DNA from: Paenibacillus rhizovicinus
GTDB taxonomy: Bacteria > Bacillota > Bacilli > Paenibacillales > Paenibacillaceae
Length of the DNA: 64,000 nt
Assembly: GCF_010365285.1 (NCBI RefSeq)
Contig: NZ_CP048286.1
Location: forward strand, 1-64,000
Direction: 5' to 3'
Part shown: positions 60,150 to 64,000 of the stretch, piece after piece
Numbering within the stretch: position 1 is the stretch's first letter
How the letters are laid out: each line of letters opens with the position of its first letter
Notes under the pieces: model-generated
What the model saw: the letters and a program-made list of their open reading frames with translations, nothing else
Told to the model about the DNA's origin: nothing
The model's database searches: none
Translations under genes and position numbers: made by a program

Positions 60150-63100
60150 CCCGTCCCCTCCAATGCACCGTTTTGTAATGGCAATACCATCTGGAATGCC
60201 GTTCCGTGACCTGCCACGCTGTCGCATACGATCGTTCCTCCCCAGGTTTGCACGACCAGGTTGTAGACGACGCTGAGTCCGAGGCCCGTTCCGCCCCGCC
60301 CTCGTTTCGTCGTCACGAACGGATCGAAGATCCGCGGAATCAGCTCCGGCTCGATGCCTTTACCGTCATCCGAGTAGGTAACGGTCAGCGCTTTCGCGTC
60401 GGCTTCCGCACGAATGACGATCGTCCCTTCCGGGCCGGCGTCGTAAGCATGCAGCAACGAGTTGAGCAGCAGGTTGGTCATGATGTGATACAACGCGCCC
60501 GGGTAACCGATAATTTCGAGCGACGGATCGATGTGGAGCACAACGCGGTGACGGCTTTGCTTCAGCTTCGGCATAATGCTTAGCAGGATTTCGTTCATGT
60601 ATTCCCTCACCCGGAAAGACCGCCGTTCTTCGAACGTCTGATCGACGGCAACCTGCTTGAAGTTGGTAATCAGCCGCTCGGTTCGCTGCAAATTGCCGAG
60701 CAGGATGGCCGCGGTTTCCGAACATTCGGCCAAGAACGCTTCCAGCTCGCTCTTGCGCAGCGCGCCTTGGACGTAGCGTTCCGACAGCGTTTTCGTTCGC
60801 TCGACCAGGTGAGAAGAGGCCGTCACCCCGATTCCAATGGGGCTGTTCATTTCGTGGGCGATGCCCGCGACGAGCTCGCCCAGAGAAGCGAGCTTCTCCG
60901 ATTGAATCAGTCTGTCGTGAGCCTGATGAAGGGAAGCGAGCGCTTCCTCGAGCTGCTCCGTCCTCTCCTTTACCCGGCGCTCGAGCGCGCGGTTCCAGTG
61001 CGCCAGTTGCAAGTGAAGCCGAATACGGACCAGCAGCTCGCGTTTGACGACCGGCTTCGTCAAATAATCGTTGGCCCCGGCGTCGAAGCCTTCGATCACG
61101 TCGGCGTGCAGCGGCTTCGCGGTAAGAAAGATGACGGGCAATTCGCTTGCAGCATACCGTTCGCGGATGCGCGCGCATAGTTCGAAACCCGACATATGCG
61201 GGAGCATGACGTCGAGGACCGCAAGGTCCGGCTTGGATCCGGATTCCAGGAGTCTCAACGCTTCGGCTGGATCGGCGGCCTCGATAACATCGTAGCCATC
61301 CATCATCAAGTGGTTGCGGAGCACCTGTAAATTGACCGCTTCGTCATCCACGATCAGAATGCGTGCTCCGGGAACGCGGCGGGCGTCACCCTCTTCCGCT
61401 TCCAGATCGCCCATCGCAGTCATGTCCATGGTATCCGAGGCCGTTTGGCCGGCAAATCCGCCCTCCTGACGAATGACGCCCGCCGCCTCTTGCAGCGGCG
61501 GAGCCGAAGGCCGAGTCAGCCGAGGAAGCGTAAAGACGATGCAGGCTCCGCCGCCCGGCGTCGTCTCGATGCCGATCGACCCGCGATGCAGCTCGACAAG
61601 CTTCTTCGTGACGGCTAAACCTAAGCCCGTTCCTTCCCGCCGGACCCCATCGGCTTGCTCGTAGGCGTCGAAGACGCGTTCCCGGATTTCGTCCGGAATG
61701 CCGGCGCCCGTGTCGGTCACCCGAACTTCTACGTCGTCTCCTGCTTCGGAGGCCGATACCGTGATACTTCCGGCATCCGTAAACTTGACGGCATTGCCGA
61801 TGAGATTATGAAGGATTTGCTGCAGCCGGTTCTCGTCGGCCGATACGTTCAATCGTCCCGGCACGTCGTTAATCAGCCGCACCTTTCGGCCGCTTAACAA
61901 CGGCTCGTTCAGCTGCAGCACGACGTCGACCGCGCTCCGCAGATCGATATCCGAGCGGAACAGTTTCAAATCCTTGTGTTTCAGCTGCGCATAATCCAAT
62001 ACATCCCCGACGAGCGCAGCCAATCGCCTGCCGCTCGAGACGACCAGCTGGAGGTTGCGAACGGCTTGCTCCGGCAGCTCCCCGGCAATACCGTCGATCA
62101 GAGATTCGGACAGTCCGATCATGCCGTGCAGCGGCGTCCGCAGTTCGTGGGACGTTTGGGCCAGAAATTCATCCTTCGTTTTATCCATGGCAAGGAGCCG
62201 GCTGGACATCTGTTCGACTTCCGTAAACGCGCGCACGAACCGCCCTGCCAGAATGAGCGATTGCATGGCGATAAATATCAGCAACCCGTAAGGAGCGAGC
62301 GACCCGAGATGCGTTTTCTCGCTCATGTACAAGAAATCGTGAATGATCGTGCCGGACAGTCCGGCGAAGCCGATCAGGAACGTCAGCGTTCCCGGCTGGC
62401 GATCGCGCATCGCCCGGATTAGCACGTACAACGTATAAGCGATGAAGCAGCATGTCATCAGCTCGTAAGGAATAAGCAGTTTATCGTACCATCGCTGCGG
62501 GGTGAGCAGGCAGAACAACGTGGCGGCGGCTCCGGATGCTTGCACCGCAATGACGATCGGCCGGGCGAAGTAGCGCGCATAAAGCGATTGCACGAACATC
62601 GCGATCATGATCATGCAGAAGAAGAACACGGCGTAAGGTATCTTGCAGAACAGCTCCCAGTTCATGTTCGGGAACCAATTGTAAACATAACGATCGTTCA
62701 CGAACGGAATGCGAATGGCGACGAACAGCGAGAATAAGCCCAGGTACAACGCGGAATACTCGCGGCGCCGCAGGGCGAAGAGCACAAGATGGTACAACGC
62801 CATGATCGTGCAAGCCCCGAAGGCGATGAACGTTCCTTCCATGTTCCGCCTGTAGAGCGCTTCGATTTGCGCAACCGATCCCAGCTGCATCGCGTTCTGG
62901 AAGCCGCTCTTCGTATAGCTGTAATTGGCGAACTGAACGACGATCTCCAGTTCCTGCATGCCCGTCGTTACGGGGAAGGGCGCCGTCTGCACGATTTGCC
63001 GCGCCACCGTGCTTGCCTTGTTCTTGCCCACCTTCCCCGCGGAGGCGACGATTTCGCCATTGACCCAAATGCGGTAGGCCGAAAAAATGTTGTTCACCTT

Positions 63101-63469
63101 GAGTGCCATAACGCCGTCCCGCGGCGCCAGACGAACCTTCAAGCGCAGGGTCGCGTAGCCATCGGCCGGATAATTCGCGCCTGCCGCATGATGATTCCAA
63201 TAGCCAGGCATCGTAAAATAGCCGGATGTCCGGGGGGCCTTGCCGCTGCGGAAGTCTTCCGGAGTCAATAATGTCGACCAGTAAAACGACCATTCGCCGT
63301 TCAGTGCAACGATTCCGTCCTGCCGCGAATCCCAGCCCGTCAGATCCAGGCTGCCGCGAACCGCCCGCGAAGTCGAGTTCGGCTCCGCGCCAGCCCTGCT
63401 CTCGCCGCAGCAGGCAAGTCCAATCATAACGAGCATGATCAGCGACAGCAAACGTGCCTTTCTAGACAT
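60146..63469 (-). CDS. Giant membrane hybrid sensor with DISM input, two kinase cores and a receiver domain
   Basis: The protein has 1107 residues. A signal peptide with possible lipobox (MIGLACCGES) is followed by an external beta-sandwich (LNGEWSFYWSTLLTPEDF, WVNGEIVASAGKVG) and a 7TMR-DISM membrane block (about 215-405). Then come HisKA (AQTSHELRTPLHGMIG), HATPase (GTGLGLAVTKKLVELH), a receiver (RILIVDDEAVNLQ, LAVLDVMLPHMSG), a coiled coil (ALERRVKERTEQLEEAL) and a second kinase core (LVAGIAHEMNSPIGIG, DDGKGI, GGTGLGLSVVYNLV). DISM inputs often bind carbohydrates or small ligands. The gene overlaps its neighbours on both sides (63462-63469 and 60146-60149). Confidence 0.85.
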   Translation of the reverse strand: MSRKARLLSLIMLVMIGLACCGESRAGAEPNSTSRAVRGSLDLTGWDSRQDGIVALNGEWSFYWSTLLTPEDFRSGKAPRTSGYFTMPGYWNHHAAGANYPADGYATLRLKVRLAPRDGVMALKVNNIFSAYRIWVNGEIVASAGKVGKNKASTVARQIVQTAPFPVTTGMQELEIVVQFANYSYTKSGFQNAMQLGSVAQIEALYRRNMEGTFIAFGACTIMALYHLVLFALRRREYSALYLGLFSLFVAIRIPFVNDRYVYNWFPNMNWELFCKIPYAVFFFCMIMIAMFVQSLYARYFARPIVIAVQASGAAATLFCLLTPQRWYDKLLIPYELMTCCFIAYTLYVLIRAMRDRQPGTLTFLIGFAGLSGTIIHDFLYMSEKTHLGSLAPYGLLIFIAMQSLILAGRFVRAFTEVEQMSSRLLAMDKTKDEFLAQTSHELRTPLHGMIGLSESLIDGIAGELPEQAVRNLQLVVSSGRRLAALVGDVLDYAQLKHKDLKLFRSDIDLRSAVDVVLQLNEPLLSGRKVRLINDVPGRLNVSADENRLQQILHNLIGNAVKFTDAGSITVSASEAGDDVEVRVTDTGAGIPDEIRERVFDAYEQADGVRREGTGLGLAVTKKLVELHRGSIGIETTPGGGACIVFTLPRLTRPSAPPLQEAAGVIRQEGGFAGQTASDTMDMTAMGDLEAEEGDARRVPGARILIVDDEAVNLQVLRNHLMMDGYDVIEAADPAEALRLLESGSKPDLAVLDVMLPHMSGFELCARIRERYAASELPVIFLTAKPLHADVIEGFDAGANDYLTKPVVKRELLVRIRLHLQLAHWNRALERRVKERTEQLEEALASLHQAHDRLIQSEKLASLGELVAGIAHEMNSPIGIGVTASSHLVERTKTLSERYVQGALRKSELEAFLAECSETAAILLGNLQRTERLITNFKQVAVDQTFEERRSFRVREYMNEILLSIMPKLKQSRHRVVLHIDPSLEIIGYPGALYHIMTNLLLNSLLHAYDAGPEGTIVIRAEADAKALTVTYSDDGKGIEPELIPRIFDPFVTTKRGRGGTGLGLSVVYNLVVQTWGGTIVCDSVAGHGTAFQMVLPLQNGALEGTG

Positions 63470-64000
63470 CCTGCAAGGTCAGCAGTTCGTCGGCGAGCGT
63501 ATATCCGTTGATCAGCGGGAGGTCGGTTCTGTTCGAGAGGTCGACCGGCCGGTAGCTGTTCGATGGCATCGATCTGTCCATGATGCCAAGGCGCATGTAC
63601 GTTTCCGCTACCAGCTCGCTGCAGAAGAAGCTTTTATAGCCCGCTTGCGCGCGGAGCAGCTTGCCTTCGAGCAATTCGAACGCCATCCGCTCGAGCGATG
63701 GAAACGAGGCATCGTGTACTTCTTCGATAAACGCCTTCAATTTAGCCAACATGTCATCGTTCCGTGCTCCATTTAGCAGGCGAAATGCGAACAACGCATC
63801 GTAGCCGTCACTTACGTCCGTGGCAATTCGCTCCTTGAGCGTTACGAGCATCGGCCCTGTTTTGATACGGTGTTCCATCACGTCCCCGAGCGTTTGCGTC
63901 GTGGTAGATTCCCAGAAGAGCGGCTCATCGAATCCCGGCAGTCTGACAACCATACCGATATGCGACCATGGCGAGCCTTGCATCGCCTCCACTTGAAGAG
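63462..64000 (-). CDS. YiiX/YebB-like permuted NlpC/P60 cysteine peptidase domain protein (5' end beyond the window)
   Basis: The visible part has His in SPWSHIGMVVRLPG and nucleophile Cys in FFCSELVAETYMRLGI, the circularly permuted papain-like arrangement of YiiX/YebB-type proteins, with an Asn/Asp-rich tail. In-frame codons (LQVEAMQG) continue to the right edge, so the start lies outside. The family includes lipid- and peptide-modifying hydrolases. It overlaps the giant sensor gene by 8 bp and so belongs to the signalling operon. Confidence 0.7.
   Translation of the reverse strand, partial: LQVEAMQGSPWSHIGMVVRLPGFDEPLFWESTTTQTLGDVMEHRIKTGPMLVTLKERIATDVSDGYDALFAFRLLNGARNDDMLAKLKAFIEEVHDASFPSLERMAFELLEGKLLRAQAGYKSFFCSELVAETYMRLGIMDRSMPSNSYRPVDLSNRTDLPLINGYTLADELLTLQDV

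Noticed and set aside
1..64000. tRNA or rRNA genes
   Set aside because: I looked for conserved T-loop and CCA-type ends and rRNA core words on both strands and saw none that I could support by eye.

Overview
ORGANISM. The window comes from an endospore-forming Firmicute, most likely Paenibacillaceae (Paenibacillus, Cohnella or similar). The evidence is a gerA-gerC-gerB spore-germination operon, strong AGGAGG ribosome-binding sites, many TTG/GTG starts, a CsoR/CopZ/CopA copper system and a DISM-type seven-TM hybrid kinase. Base composition is mosaic: AT-rich small genes at 1-8 kb and 22-30 kb, intermediate core-like genes, and a GC-rich block from about 48 kb to the right edge.

LAYOUT. (1) 0-8 kb: a trypsin-like protein, two decayed IS110-family elements, and single genes on the minus strand (lipoprotein, P-loop kinases, sugar isomerase, HAD phosphatase) separated by a recurring palindromic repeat. 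(2) 8.3-14.3 kb: a copper module (csoR, copZ, copA, a two-component system, a Met/His-rich lipoprotein). copA carries one in-frame stop codon. (3) 14.6-22.1 kb: redox enzymes (three SDRs, an NmrA/QorB-type reductase, an old yellow enzyme, a zinc alcohol dehydrogenase) with an Rrf2 regulator. (4) 22.3-30.1 kb: a second run of single-gene units separated by the same repeat, including an HxlR/haloalkane dehalogenase/reductase unit and a coupled APH-like kinase and AviRa-like methyltransferase pair. (5) 30-38 kb: remnants, a frameshifted secreted polysaccharide-active protein, a truncated ankyrin gene and a second, partly decayed copy of the dehalogenase unit. (6) 38-47.8 kb: germination operon, unusual surface-type proteins and a metallophosphoesterase. 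(7) 48-64 kb: a GC-rich block with an ECF sigma factor, a cytosolic-type subtilase, a four-gene operon (DUF1906 protein, membrane protein, unrecognised 513-aa protein, 1215-aa propeller/helical protein) and a signalling operon (permuted-papain-like peptidase, giant hybrid kinase, second kinase, LuxR-type regulator).

REPEATS. Two intergenic families stand out. Family A (about 80-95 bp, a dozen full or partial copies) consists of a GTTAG-containing direct repeat, a GGCAGC/GCTGCC hairpin and a second hairpin ending in another GTTAG repeat. It borders single-gene units and sometimes supplies the stop codon (CTAAC on the coding strand). Family B is 146-147 bp long in all five full copies, with TGTCGG-like ends and three 20-bp internal repeats whose 5' word differs between copies but agrees within a copy. 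One copy cuts an ankyrin gene. Together they give 1-8 kb and 22-31 kb the look of a cassette array, although no integrase is present here.

HOW GENES WORK TOGETHER. CsoR probably controls copZ and copA through GGGGTAT-type palindromes; the sensor kinase/regulator pair and the lipoprotein extend copper handling at the membrane. The Rrf2 protein and the NmrA-type gene share an inverted repeat. The germination genes form a receptor operon. The right-hand block looks like a regulated surface or effector locus of unknown function.
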